Below, in pieces: positions 21,497 through 32,670 of a stretch of DNA of 64,000 nt (the first letter of the stretch is position 1; every line of letters begins with the position of its first letter). Origin of the DNA: Linum tenue (taxonomy: Eukaryota > Streptophyta > Magnoliopsida > Malpighiales > Linaceae). The DNA lies in assembly GCA_946122785.1 (NCBI GenBank), contig CAMGYJ010000011.1, positions 38,342,513-38,406,512 on the forward strand. The letters are read 5' to 3'. Position numbers and translations under genes: made by a program. A model generated the notes under the pieces. That model was not told where the DNA came from. It was given only the letters and a program-made list of their open reading frames with translations, and ran no database searches.

Positions 21497-21785
21497 ATCT
21501 TCAAGAAGAAAATAGAGCACCTTAAAGAAGTGAGTCCATGATCTTTTGTTTTTGAGAGTCCATTCATCCACGATTCATTTGTCCTCTGTTCACTATTTGT
21601 CATGATGCCGACTCGAGACTAGCGCTCTCGCCGAAGAAGCTATGAGATGACTTGTGCGTCGGTTGACCTCGTAAGCTGCTGAATGATCTAGGAAATCCTC
21701 TACCTATGATCGGGGTTGTTGGTTGCTCTAGAGGTCTGGAGAGTTGCATTGGTTTGAGTTAGGTTTTCTTGGGGACAAGCAACGG

Positions 21786-21802
21786 TTAAGTGTGGGGGAG
21801 TT
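21786..21802 (+). other. Polypurine tract of element A
   Basis: TTAAGTGTGGGGGAGTT immediately precedes the 3' LTR start TGATAGACC; the same string precedes the LTR at 36112. This is the expected plus-strand priming site. Confidence 0.8.
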
Positions 21803-23146
21803 TGATAGACCGATAATTGCACATGTTTTCACCCCCTATTCTTGAGCCGTTTGAGAAGTTGAATCTCGTGCTTTAAGCCGATTTCACGCGAGGTTGTGCG
21901 TTTATGTCATATTTCAGGGCTCGATGTTGGAATCGAGGCGAAGAAATGAGTTTTGGATCGAAAGGAGCGAAGTTGGGTCGAAGTGTGCTGCAGGAGGAAA
22001 ATACCCGGTCATGGGCTTAAATACCCGACCGGGTATTTATTGTTTTGGGCGTCGCCGAGGAACAGAAAGGGGCCCGGGCAGGAGGCGAAAATCCCCGGTC
22101 GGGGATTATTTGCCATGACCAGGGATTTATCCTGAGGCAAAACGGCACATTTCCATTATACCCGGTCGTGACCCGAAATACCCGACCGGGTAATTCGACC
22201 GGGTATCGCGACAAGCAGCAGTTTTAAAGGAAAAGAAGGCTAGAAATCAAGGGTTTCGAGTTTTAGAGAGACAGAGCGATTCCTGGAGAGAGAAAGCGAC
22301 AAACCAGAGTTCCCAAGTGCCGTAGCTTGATCTTCATCACCATTGGAGCCCGGCTTGAGCTTGGAGAAGTGTCGATTGACAACCAGGAGCAGAAACTCAT
22401 CCTTCACAGTATGATTTCCGCGTCTGAATCTGCTTTTGCTTCCCTCTACATGGAGTAGTTTCCCCATTCATCTGGGTATGGGGAACCCTAGATTTGTATG
22501 TTAGGTCCGATTGTATGAACCCAAGTACAGATTTTATGAGTTGATTATATTCGATTGAGGCTTGAATGATTGAATGACTTGAATCCTGATCAAATTCCTG
22601 TTGTTTCTGCTTTAACCTAGAATGATAATATCTGCCTAGGTTGATAGAGCATCCTTAATTGAAGGTAGTGAATTGGCGACTTTAGTCGAGGAGCCAATTC
22701 GCTATTCTGTACCGAATTCAATTCGGTAGTGGAGGCTTGGTTCGTTAGGGCCTCAATCTGTTTACTCCGGTGGAGGTTAGTCGCCCGCTGGAGACTCAGA
22801 TTGAGAGGGTCTGGAGACCTTTAGTCGAGACTTCAGACTGTTTAAGAACCTTCCACAGTATAACTTTCATGAAAACTGAACTTGGTATATTGCAATCCGG
22901 CTTAACTGCAGTCTAGGGGGAACCATATCCGGGTGACCTCTCTCGACTTGAAAACAACCGTTTAACTTGCTTTGTTTGTTTGTTAATTTGGACTTGCACT
23001 AAAGTTTCACTGCTAGATAACAAGAATTCACCGAGTAGTCATCAAATCTAGGACCCGGGTTGACATTGAAACCCAAACCTGCTATACTACGCTTTAGGAA
23101 GTGGTTACACTTGGCCAATTTCTAGAGTGACAGTAGGAGTGAGTCA
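21803..23146 (+). repeat. 3' LTR of Athila element A
   Basis: Begins TGATAGACCG after the polypurine tract and ends GGAGTGAGTCA, matching the end of the nested element's LTR. The first 130 bp (TTCACGCGAGGTTGTGCG, ATATTTCAGG) are shared with all other Athila LTRs here; the middle differs and carries type A palindromes. U5 contains the motif GGTTACACTTGGCCAA found in the nested element. No 5' LTR survives. Confidence 0.85.
21997..22205 (+). promoter_or_regulatory. Palindromic half-site array, type A, in LTR U3
   Basis: Centres near 22028.5 (ATACCCGACCGGGTAT), 22098.5 (AATCCCCGGTCGGGGATT) and 22185 (ATACCCGACCGGGTAA), flanked by further CCCGG/CCGGG half-sites, including TACCCGGTC at both 22002 and 22160 and ACCGGGTAT at 22198. 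Same sequence family as 17925-18235. Confidence 0.75.
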
Positions 23147-23337
23147 TCACCCCAACTCATAACTACCACATGTGATTCTCATATGGCCATACCATACCAT
23201 ATATCAATTTCGCATCGATAACACCATGTCCCCATCATATTACATACAAGTATGACAAGTACAAAGATTTCCAATCAAGTAAATACATAGCCACCAAAAC
23301 CAATCATATCTCAACATACAATCTCACACACACACAC
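23147..23337. repeat. Dispersed repeat ending in (CA)n
   Basis: About 110 bp (23228-23330) recurs at 48271-48370 with few differences (CAAGTATGACAAGTACAAAG and onwards). It ends in a short CA microsatellite directly at the start of the element B LTR. No coding content. Confidence 0.6.
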
Positions 23338-25618
23338 TGATAGCATCGTATTTGCACGTGCTTTCACTCTGGTTTCCTGTCCATTTTAGCTCGAATTGAT
23401 TGTTCCTTGGCCTATTTTACGCTAGGTTGTGTTGTTTTGTCGTATTTCAGGTCCTAGCAAGTAAAGAGGTGCATAGGCGCAAGTTTCGGGTCATTTGGAG
23501 GTCAGGTGGCGATTCACAGAACAAATTACGGGCAGCCCCTGCCAAATTACGACCGTAATTGGTCAGGGCATGCCCGTAAAACCAATGCCGAGCCTATTTA
23601 CCAATGCTGTCAAAGCCGAGCCGGAGTATGACCCGGTAATGTGAACGGCTCGGTCATCAGTGGTGCAGCCGGCATTAGACCGTTTAAAAACCGTTTGAGA
23701 ACCGGTACATTATAAACAATATAATATCATAGTAGAACACACATAAAGTAATAATTCAATGATTTAATGAGTAAAAATGATAATTACAGGTACCATTTAA
23801 TAATTCTACACAACATATATATACAGCAACTAAAAAAAACCCTAACCTAATCCTAAGCCATAGCGCCGCTTCCCCACCCATCACTCTCCTTCCTTCCACT
23901 TCCCCATCCACCCTCCCTCTCTCCTTCCTTCCACTTCCCCATCCACCCTCCCTCTCTCCTTCCTCCTCTCCCACCGCCGCACCTATTTTCATTTTTCAGC
24001 CACTATAGCCTTCTGTAATTCCTCAAAAATCCATCAACACATTCAATTCTTCCTCATCCTTTCTTAACCTGTAAATGCTCTTCCTCGTCCCAATCCGCGA
24101 AATGGCTCGGATTCAATCCAAGCCTCTGGTGAGGCAGGGCAGCTTAGTGGGGAGCTGCTTGCGATGGTGGCGACGGGATGGAAGCGCCGGGAGCGGGGAA
24201 CTGCTTACTACAACAAGGACTGGCGATGGCGATGCGATGGCGACTGGGGATGGCGATGCCGGGACAAGAGGTGATGACGGCCGATTCCACGATTGGCCTT
24301 TTCTAAATTTTTTTTAGGGTAATCTAAACGGCCGAACCGCGCGACCGGCTCGAGCGGTTAACCGCTTCGGCCGCTCACCGACCGCTGTATAAAACCGTGG
24401 CGGTTAAATAGCTGATTCGAGCTGGTTTTACGGTCGGGTGGCGGCTTTGGCGGTCCGGCCGGCTCGGTTCGACTTTGACAGCACTGCTATTTACCCCAGA
24501 ATTCCTCTCGGCAATAAAATTACGGGCAAGCATCCTCCAAATTACGACCGTAATTAAGTGATTACTGGCGGTAATTGTGCAACTACGGGCGTAATTCCTC
24601 CCCCATCAGAGTAAAGTGAAACGCGCGTTTTGGGCGATTTACGGGCAGGCCGTGATTACGATCGTAATTCTGCCCGTATTTTGCCCAGAATCGGGTTTTT
24701 GGAGGCAGATTCGAGCCAAGGAAGAGGCATTCGAGTTTTTAGAGCAAAAACAGAGTTTTAGAGAGAGAAAGAGCGAAGAACAAACCCTAGGAGCTATTTG
24801 GAGTCGATTTCTCACCATTGAAGCCCAGATTGCGTCCCCAGGAGTGAAGATTGACATCCCATAGCATATTTTCCTCATTTTTATGAGTATGACTACTCTG
24901 ATTTCTGTTTTCCTTTCTCTCTCTATGGAGTAGAACCCTTCTCTCACTTGGGTATGAAGCACCCTAGTTCCTTGTGTTAGCGATTCGATTGTAATGCCTT
25001 GGGATGATTATACTGTTTGGTTTTAATCGAATGATGCATGTTTATTGAATTGATTGAAGTCTGATCAGCTTTTCTTTATTTCTGCTGCAACCTGAGATAG
25101 ATAGAATCTGATTAGGTTGTTAGAGCCTCTTCATTCGATAGTAGGAGATTGGTTATACGAGAGTTAGCCAGTTTACTGCTTTGTACTGTAATTCAATTCC
25201 AGTAGTGGAGTTCTGTGTTCATAGCCTCAGCTTTCTATCCTGGTGAAGACTAGTCGTCTGCCGGGTAGTTAGACTGAGAGGGCTTGGTCAGCTTAAGAGA
25301 TTCCAAGCTACTGTCGGATCTTCCACAGTCTAATCAACAGTGAATCAACCCAGGGTAATTACAATTGAACCTAACTAAGGAGCTAGGGGGACTCATTCCC
25401 GAGTGACTCTTTCCTGCTTTAGAAAACCGAACCATTTCCTGCTTTCTTACTGCTTTTGCTTTAAACACAAATCACTCGACTTAGTTGGCTAGATAATAGA
25501 TAATCATGGGGTAAGCAATAGATCTAGACCCCGGGTTGATAATAGAACTTGCCTGTTACTGCATTCCCGGACTGCGATTACACTTGGTCGCAGTTTGGTG
25601 TTGTCTTTTGGCGTGTCA
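23338..25618 (+). repeat. 5' LTR of Athila element B, interrupted by a hAT element
   Basis: Starts TGATAGCATC and ends TTTTGGCGTGTCA seven bases before the primer-binding site; about 1.39 kb once the hAT insertion is discounted. U3 carries type B palindromes: AATTACGACCGTAATT at 23545-23560 (half-sites about 28 bp either side), the same at 24540-24555, and ATTACGATCGTAAT at 24655-24668. U5 (from about 24890) is nearly the same as 36770-37524 and 47066-47613. Confidence 0.88.
23602..24486. mobile_element. Non-autonomous hAT element (885 bp) with 8-bp target duplication
   Basis: Left end CAATGCTGTCAAAG; the reverse complement of the right end is CAGTGCTGTCAAAG. Exact 8-bp duplications CTATTTAC flank it (23594-23601 and 24487-24494). 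Subterminal regions are full of CGGCTCGG/ACCGGT/AACCGC motifs. The interior has a 35-bp unit repeated twice (about 23888-23960) and no transposase. An 80-codon ORF at 24075-24317 has no recognisable domain. Inserted in the U3 of the element B LTR. Confidence 0.9.
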
Positions 25619-25624
25619 TGTTTT

Positions 25625-25642
25625 TGGCGCCGTTGCCGGGGA
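25625..25642 (+). other. Primer-binding site of element B (tRNA-Asp type)
   Basis: TGGCGCCGTTGCCGGGGA, the usual Athila primer-binding site, seven bases after the LTR end. Confidence 0.92.
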
Positions 25643-25761
25643 ACCTCTAGGTTATTGGGGAAACGTGAAAGTTTGTTACTCTAGCTTTTTCTTTATTGCA
25701 TTTTTCTCTTCCACCTGTGTGCCTTCACGGGTTGCTTCTGCTGATTGTGTGCAGGTAGTGC

Positions 25762-26928
25762 ATGACCCGTAGCCAGTCGGGAGATCTACTACCATTAGAC
25801 TAGGAGCTTGAACGAACCTGCAGGAACTTCAAGCGGGCTCTAAAGGCGCGACTGGCTGCGGAGGAGGCGCTATCACAGCTGCAGATCGAAGAAGAAGAAG
25901 AAGAAGAGATGGCTGATCCAGAGAACCAGGATATGATCAATCCAGAGGAGCAGACCATGGGATCCTACTGGACCGCCAGAGCCGCGGACATGAGGTCACC
26001 CATTCAACACCCTCATGTCCCAGCCAACAATTTTGAGGTGAGCACCTCAGTAATCACCATGCTGCGCGGTTCAGTGGTGTTCCGTGGCAAGGAGGGTAAG
26101 GGCCCCCGATCGCATCTGAGGAGATTCCACGAGCTGATTGATGGAATCAAGATAAATGGGGTCCCAGCAAACGCCATCCAGCTGAGGTACTTCCCATTTA
26201 CTCTGGAGGGGCAGGCAAAGGAGTGGCTAGACACTCGACCTCCGGGCTCTATCACCACGTTCGCCAACCTGGCGGACAAGTTCCTCACCCGCTACCATCC
26301 TCCATCCAAGACGGCTGACCTGCAGAAGCAAATTACCCATTTTGCTCAGGATGAGGATGAGACCATCAGGGATGCTTGGGAGAGATACACCAGTCTCTTT
26401 CTCAGGTGTCCCAATCATGGTTTCAATGATGCTTTCAAGGTGGGCACCTTCTATCACGCCCTCTTCCCGGAGGACAAGCAGCTGATTGACTCGGTTTGTG
26501 GCGGGAACATGCTGACCAAAACACCGCCACAGCTGAATCAACTCTTTGAGGAGATGGCGGAGAACGGGTACGATTGGGGAACTGCCAGGAGATCGAGACG
26601 AGCACCAGGACGGGGTGTGCATGCTGTGGGCACCCAGTCATCTGATTTGGTGCAGGTGGTATCGAAGCTGGTTTCAGCTATCGATCATTCTGGTTTGATT
26701 GCAGGTACAGGACAGCCGCAGGCGATGCATTGCCAGTGGTGTGAGAGCTCCCATCACACCGTGGAGGACTGTCAGGTGATGAGGGAATCGTCTACTCCCC
26801 AAGAGCAGGTGGACTTCATCAGTAATGCCAGGCGCTTCGACCCTTACAGCAACACCTATAACGAGGGGTGGCGCCAGCATCCTAACTTTTCTTGGGTTGG
26901 GGCAAATCCTAGACCACCAGCTCCCTAG
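25762..26928 (+). pseudogene. Athila element B: gag
   Basis: A frame opens with ATG at 25762, has a TAG at 25801, and is then open to TAG at 26926 (339 codons from the ATG at 25909). It contains a glutamate run, the retrotransposon gag domain (about residues 60-230 from 25909: V-F-R-G-K, H-L-R-R-F-H-E-L, L-R-Y-F-P-F-T-L-E-G-Q-A-K-E-W-L, F-A-N-L-A-D-K-F-L-T-R-Y, D-A-W-E-R-Y) and a zinc knuckle C-Q-W-C-E-S-S-H-H-T-V-E-D-C. The product would form the virus-like particle. The same frame continues into pol past further TAGs at 26980, 27166 and 27226, so gag and pol were one polyprotein. The TAGs most likely replaced CAG codons. Confidence 0.9.
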
Positions 26929-29900
26929 GGACCACCCAGCTTCCAGAGGCCTCCTCGCCAGCCCAGACAAGGGCAATTTTAGCAGCAGCAGCAGCCTCTC
27001 TACCCGCCCAGACAGGGGCCAGTTCCACCTCAGTCACAGGTGCGACCATTTCATCAGACAGGGGCAGCACCTGCAGCCCCAGTACAGGTTGACCCGATGG
27101 CGGAATTGAGAGATTTGGTGGGTTCTCTGGCCACCTCCAGTGCAAACAAGTTCAATAACATCGAGTAGTTCATGGAGAAAGCTTCAGGTAAATTCTTGGA
27201 GCTAGAAGCTGGTCAGAGAAACACATAGGCTGTGCTGCGGGATATACAGACTCAGCTTGGGAGTGTTGCCCAGGCTGTAGCTCAGAGGACTCTTGGTACC
27301 TTGCCTGGTCAGACCATCCCTCACCCGCAGGACCCGAATGCCAACTGCAGTGCCATCACAACCAAGAGTGGCAAGGTGACTGCCGATCCACCTGTTCGGG
27401 CAGAGGAGAGAGAGACCCCTGCTTCAGCACTTCCAGCTAATCAGGAAGAAATGGAGAAGGAGGTTGAGGTGCCTGCTCCTAAACCGCAACCAGTGGTGAA
27501 GGAGTATGTACCACAGCTTCCCTTTCCTACTCGGTTGCACAAGGATCGACTGGAGACTGAGTTTTCCAAATTCATGGCAATGGTGAAGCAGGTAAACATT
27601 AGCATGCCCTTCGTGGAGGCATTATCGAAGATGCCCAAGTATGCCAAGTTCATGAATGATCTCCTTACCAACAAGAGGAAGCTTGGGGAGCTGTCAACGG
27701 TGATGCTCAACGAGGAGTGTTCTGCCATCCTGCAGAACAAACTACCAGAGAAGCGAAAAGACCCAGGGAGTTTCACTATCCCTTGCATGATTCGTAGTTT
27801 GCATGTAGGGAAGTCCTTGGCGGATTTAGGCGCTAGCATAAACGTCATGCCATATAAACAGTTTAAAAAGCTAGGCCTAGGTGAACCCAGTGATACTAGG
27901 ATGAGCATCCAGCTTGCTGATAGATCCATTGTGCATCCTAGGGGTATAGCAGAGGACTTGATAGTCGCAGTAGGGCCATTTTCATATCCTGTTGATTTTG
28001 TGATTTTGGACATAAATGAGGATGTTGATGTGCCATTGATACTGGTTAGACCTTTTCTCGCCACCGCCAAGGCGCTTATTGATGTGAATGATGGAAAACT
28101 GATTTTGAAAGCTGGGGGTGAACAAATCACCTTCTCTGTTTATGATAATATGAAACACCCCCAGCTCCATGATGATCTAGATTACTGTGATGTTGTTGCT
28201 GATTTTGAGACCGCACTCGCCATCACGAGTGCGGGTACTGATGATTTCCTTGAGCGTTGTCTTTTGCTAGGGGAACAGGCATCACATGATGTGCAGCTGG
28301 AGGAGCAGCTTGCGGAGCTGGACGAGGCTGCAATCGAGGGGCGAGAGATACCATTCAAGCCGATCCCCATCTCGCCCCGGATCGCTACATCATTGGAGGA
28401 GCCACCAGAGTTGGAGCTTAAACCTCTCCCATCTCACCAGGAGTATGCATTTCTCTGGGAGGGGAATAAGCTCTCGATTATTATTAGCTCGGATCCGACA
28501 CCCGAGCAGAAGAGCAGGCTGGTGGCTCTGCTGCAGAAGTATGCCCGGGCCATGGCCTGGAAGATCACAGACATCAGAGGCATTAGCCCATCCTTCTGCT
28601 CCCACAGAATTTTGATGGAGGATGAGGTTAAGCCAGTCAGGCAGCCACAGAGGAGATTGTCTCCTAACTGGGAGGCAGTGGTCCGGGCAGAGATTGTGAA
28701 GCTCATGGATGCAGGGATCATCTTTGCCATATCTGATAGCAAGTGGGTCAGCCCCACTCAGGTGGTCCCGAAGAAAGGCGGGATGACTGTGGTCCCGAAT
28801 GAGAAGAAGGAGTTGATCGCGATGCGGACCGTGACCGGCTGGAGAGTCTGCATCGATTACCGGCGCCTGAACGACGCCACCAGGAAAGATCATTTACCCC
28901 TACCTTTCATTGATCGGTTGCTGGAAAGGTTGGCTGGCCATGAGTTTTATTGCTTCCTGGATGGCATGTCTTGTTACTTCCAGATTCCTATTGCACCGGA
29001 GGATCAGGCGAAGACCACATTCACTTGCCCCTTTGGTACCTTTGCTTACCGGAGGATTCCATTTGGGCTGTGTAATGCACCGGCGACCTTCCAGAGATGC
29101 ATGCTGGCGATCTTCGACCGACTGGTTGGAGAGATCATGGAAGTCTTCATGGATGATTTCTCGGTATATGGAGACTCCTTCACTCACTGTCTCCATAACC
29201 TGGAACTCGTTCTGAAGAGGTGCGAGGAGACTAATCTGGAACTCAGCTGGGAGAAGTGCCATTTTATGGCTCGTGAGGGTATTGTGGTCGGGCACAAGAT
29301 CTCCAAGCAGGGGATTGAGGTGGATCGCGCGAAGATTGAGACGATCAGTCAGCTACCTCCTCCTGTTTCTGTGAAGGGGATTCGTAGCTTTCTGGGTCAT
29401 GCAGGCTTTCACCGGCGCTTCATCAAAGATTTCTCGAAAATTGCCCTGCCTTTGACCAAGCTGCTAGAGAAGGATGCACCATTCCAGTTCACTCCCGAGT
29501 GCACAGCTGCATTTGAGACTCTGAAGGAGAAGCTTACCCATGCACCTATCATGGTGACTCCTGACTGGTCTCTTCCTTTTGAGCTGATGTGCGACGCGAG
29601 TGACTATGCAGTCGGAGCAGTTCTGGGTCAGAGACGCGAGAAGAACTTCCAGCCCATCTACTACGCGTCGAAGACCTTGAACGATCCACAGGAGAATTAC
29701 AGCACCACAGAGAAGGAGCTCCTCGCTGTGGTGTATGCATTTGACAAGTTCCGACCCTATCTGGTGCTCTCCCATGTGGTGGTCTACACTGACCACTCGG
29801 CGATTTGCTACCTGATGAGCAAGGCTGATGCAAAGCCTAGGCTCATCCGATGGATCCAGCTGCTGTAGGAGTTGGATATCGGGATCCGGTACAAGAAAGG

Positions 29901-31307
29901 AGCCAAGAATGTTGTTGCAGATCATCTCTCATGGTTGGAAGCCCCTCCGGTGGACAACTTCGTGGAAGAGATCGACGACTCCTTCCCGGGTGAGCGATTG
30001 CTGGCGATGACACTGGTGGACAGCGTGGCCCCTTGGTATTCTGACTTTGCCAATTATTTGGTGGGCAAGCAGTTACCCAAGGGGATGGCTACTCATGCAA
30101 AGCGCAAGTTCTTCTCCGATCTGAAGCACTACTTCTGGGAGGATCCTTACCTCTTCAGAATCGGAGCAGATGGCGTGATCCAGCGCTGTGTCATGGAGCA
30201 TGAGATGGGAGACATCCTGTCTCAATGTCACGAGGGACCTACTGGAGGTCATCATGAAGGAAACCGCACGGCGCGGAAGGTGCTACAGTCGGGCTTCTAT
30301 TAGCCCTCGCTCTTCAAGGATGCTGACACCTTCGCACGACAGTGCGACCGCTGCCAAAGGCCAGGTAATATTTCTTCCCGGGATGAGATGCCCCAACATA
30401 TCTCTGTTATTTGTGAAATTTTTGATGTTTGGGGTATCGATTTCATGGGCCCGTTCCCTCCATCTTTTGGCAATCTGCACATATTGGTTGCAGTTGTTCT
30501 CCCGGTTCGGCAGAAGCTCAAGCCATGCCCACCAATGATGCAAGACGGGTCTGCTCATTTCTGAAGCAGCTGTTCTCCCGGTTCGGGACACCTCGCGCCA
30601 TTATTAGTGATAGAGGAACCCATTTTCAAGGGCAATTCACTAAACTCCTCTCTCGCTATGGCGTTAAGCATCAGGTGACGGTGGCCTACCATCCCTAGTC
30701 AAATGGGCAGACCGAGCTGACGAACCGGGAGCTAAAACGGATAATTGAAAAGACGGTGGATCAGTCCCGCAAGGATTGGTCCACCAAGCTCGATGATGCT
30801 CTCTGGGCGTATAGGAATGCCTATAAAAATCCGATTGGCACTTCTCCCTATAGGCTTGTCTATGGGAAGGCGTGCCATTTGCCGGTAGAGCTAGAGCACA
30901 AGGCCTTCTTGGCCATTAAGCTGCTAAATCTGGATTTGAGTGTTGCAGGTACAGAACGTAAGTTGCAGCTGCTGGAGTTGGAGGAGTGGCGTTACCACGC
31001 CTACGAGAACACCCTGCTCTACAAAGAGCGCACCAAGCGTCTCCACGATGCGAGGTTGAGGGGCCCGAAGGAGTTTCAGGTAGGTGATCGTGTTCTGCTC
31101 TTCAATGCAAGCCTGAAACTCTTTCCGGGCAAGCTCCGTTCGAGGTGGTCGGGACCCTTCACGGTCACCCAAGTTTTCCCGCACGGTTCGGTGGAGATCA
31201 GCAATGCTCAAACCGAGCCATTCAAGGTGAATGGCCGCCTCCTAAAGTTGTATTTGGGAGGTGCTGTCGAGCGCGCAGAGCTGCTGATCAAGCTCGAGGA
31301 CCCTTAG
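26929..31307 (+). pseudogene. Athila element B: pol (protease, RT, RNase H, integrase)
   Basis: Continues from gag through a P/Q-rich linker. The 878-codon open part 27232-29868 has a protease with D-L-G-A-S-I-N-V-M-P, RT with C-I-D-Y-R-R-L-N, Y-F-Q-I-P-I-A-P and F-M-D-D-F-S-V-Y-G, and RNase H with [15 protein letters not shown]. After TAG at 29866 (CAG in element A) come integrase pieces: the HHCC domain, TAG at 30301, [10 protein letters not shown], a scrambled stretch near 30490-30530 with a frameshift, I-I-S-D-R-G-T-H-F, TAG at 30696 (CAG in A), and the C-terminus with F-Q-V-G-D-R-V-L-L to 31307. It is the most complete pol in the window but is not functional. In the RT active site F replaces the usual Y, as in element A. 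Confidence 0.93.
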
Positions 31308-31324
31308 TTCCTCTACTGACGTCC

Positions 31325-31370
31325 AGCTAAAAGACGGTAAAGAAGCGCTTGTGGGGAGGCAACCCCACCA
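31325..31370 (+). ncRNA. AGGCAA hexaloop hairpin after pol (element B)
   Basis: Same arrangement as 17714-17757: AGCTAAAAGACGGTAAAGAA, GCGCTT, then GTGGGG-AGGCAA-CCCCAC, about 20 bp after the pol stop. Confidence 0.6.
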
Positions 31371-31575
31371 CGATTTGCATTTCTATCCTTTTTCCTTTTT
31401 AATTTCTGTCGTTTTCGAGTCATTGAGTCTGTCTGGAGTCTTTCTGGAATGTTTCTCGTGCCCCGGATGGTCTATTTTTGTCTATGGTGGTGTCCTTTGT
31501 CGAGCCGGGGCACGCTTGGGTTTGGTTGTTCGAAATTGCAGCTCAAAAACTGGAGAAAAGGGCCCTCGGCGATGA

Positions 31576-31805
31576 AATTACGGGCATGGGGGGCCAAATT
31601 ACGGTTGTAATTCTCATGCCCCCTGCCCGTAATTAAGCCAGAAGAGGGAAAAGGGCTCGGCGATGAAATTACGGGCATGGGGGGCCGAATTACGGCCGTA
31701 ATTCTCCTGCCCCCTGCCCGTAATTAATCAGAGGGGCAATGTGCTATCGGCAGTGAAATTACGGGCTGCCAGGGGGTAATTACGGCCGTAATTATGCCCG
31801 TAATT
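31576..31805 (+). promoter_or_regulatory. Palindromic half-site array, type B, upstream of ORF3
   Basis: Three modules have centres at 31604.5, 31695.5 and 31785.5 (period 90-91 bp). The central palindrome is AATTACGGCCGTAATT (31688-31703 and 31778-31793; the first copy has two changes). Outer half-sites AATTACGGG and CCCGTAATT stand about 29 bp either side in modules 1 and 2, while the last right-hand one is closer. Same half-site as in this element's 5' LTR. Confidence 0.78.
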
Positions 31806-32275
31806 ACCCCCGGTTTTTTTAAAAACCCCCTCAGCCGAGATTCTCCCTCTCTCTCCTCACTTTTTCTGGTCAAACTCTCTCTTTTCTCACCGGAAAATCG
31901 CCCCACCTTCTTCTTTGGTGGTTTTCCGGCCATATCTCATTCATCGGAGCTCCAAATTGAAATCCGAGACCACCCCCGTGCTCCTCTCGTCGGCGCCCAC
32001 AAGTCTATACCAGTGGGGTTTGGGTCGTCGGAAAACCGCGACCCTTCGGTGTTCTTTCGGCCCGATGTCTCTCCTCCGACCTCCAATCGAGAAACCGCGA
32101 CCACCACCGCGTTCCTGGCATCCGGGCCCTCATTCCCCAAAGTTTTGGGTCAATTTGGCGGTGGTGAAGTCGCCGGCGACGAAACTCCGGCGAGCCTACC
32201 GGCGAGTTTTCCGGCGACTATCGTGGAGCCCCCCTCCTCCCTCACCTTCACTGTGATACCTTCTTGTGCCTCCAG
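31806..32275 (+). other. Leader upstream of ORF3 (element B)
   Basis: Non-coding, with TTTTTTTAAAAACCCC at about 31815-31831 in the place of the TATA-like box of element A, followed by pyrimidine-rich sequence. A 175-codon ORF at 31794-32321 crosses the predicted donor and has no recognisable domain. Confidence 0.4.
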
Positions 32276-32666
32276 GTGTGCTTCTCTCTTTCTCATTGTG
32301 ATTTGTGGAGGATTGGTATAATGTGTTTTAATGAGGGAATTCGGGGGTTAGGTCATGTTTGAAAGAATTCGGTAGGCCTCCAGTATTAAATGCTTTGATG
32401 TTACTAGTTTGGTTGGCCTACCATGCAGCATATGTGTGTGATTGTCCCACTTGGAGCCTCATTTGATGTCCGGGTTTATTATCCGAGGGCTCCAAGTGCG
32501 TTTAATCTTTGATGGTTGGTGATTGGTCTTGATTGCCTTTCCTCCCCTGGGGCCTAGTCCATTGTCCGATTTTCTAAATCGAGGGCCCCGGGTGTGGTTG
32601 CTTGTGAACTCACCATTGACGAATTTCCATGTATGTTGTTGTGCTTTTGCTGCTTTTTGGCTGCAG
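32276..32666 (+). other. Predicted 5'-UTR intron upstream of ORF3 (element B)
   Basis: Donor CTCCAG/GTGTGCTTCTCT and acceptor TTTTTGGCTGCAG/GACCATG, matching element A. The interior carries a CTTGGAGCC/GGCTCCAAG hairpin at 32453-32498 and a related GGGGCC pair at about 32549-32590. Confidence 0.6.
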
Positions 32667-32670
32667 GACC

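Noticed and set aside
24075..24317. An 80-codon ORF in the hAT element as a transposase piece
   Set aside because: Low-complexity G-D-G-D repeats and no hAT dimerisation or zinc-finger motif.
27441..28130. A 229-codon minus-strand ORF within Athila pol
   Set aside because: Lies opposite protease and linker sequence in the same codon register; serine/phenylalanine-rich, typical of antisense readings.
31794..32321. A 175-codon ORF upstream of ORF3 of element B
   Set aside because: Proline/serine-rich, runs across the predicted splice donor, no counterpart with the same reading in element A.
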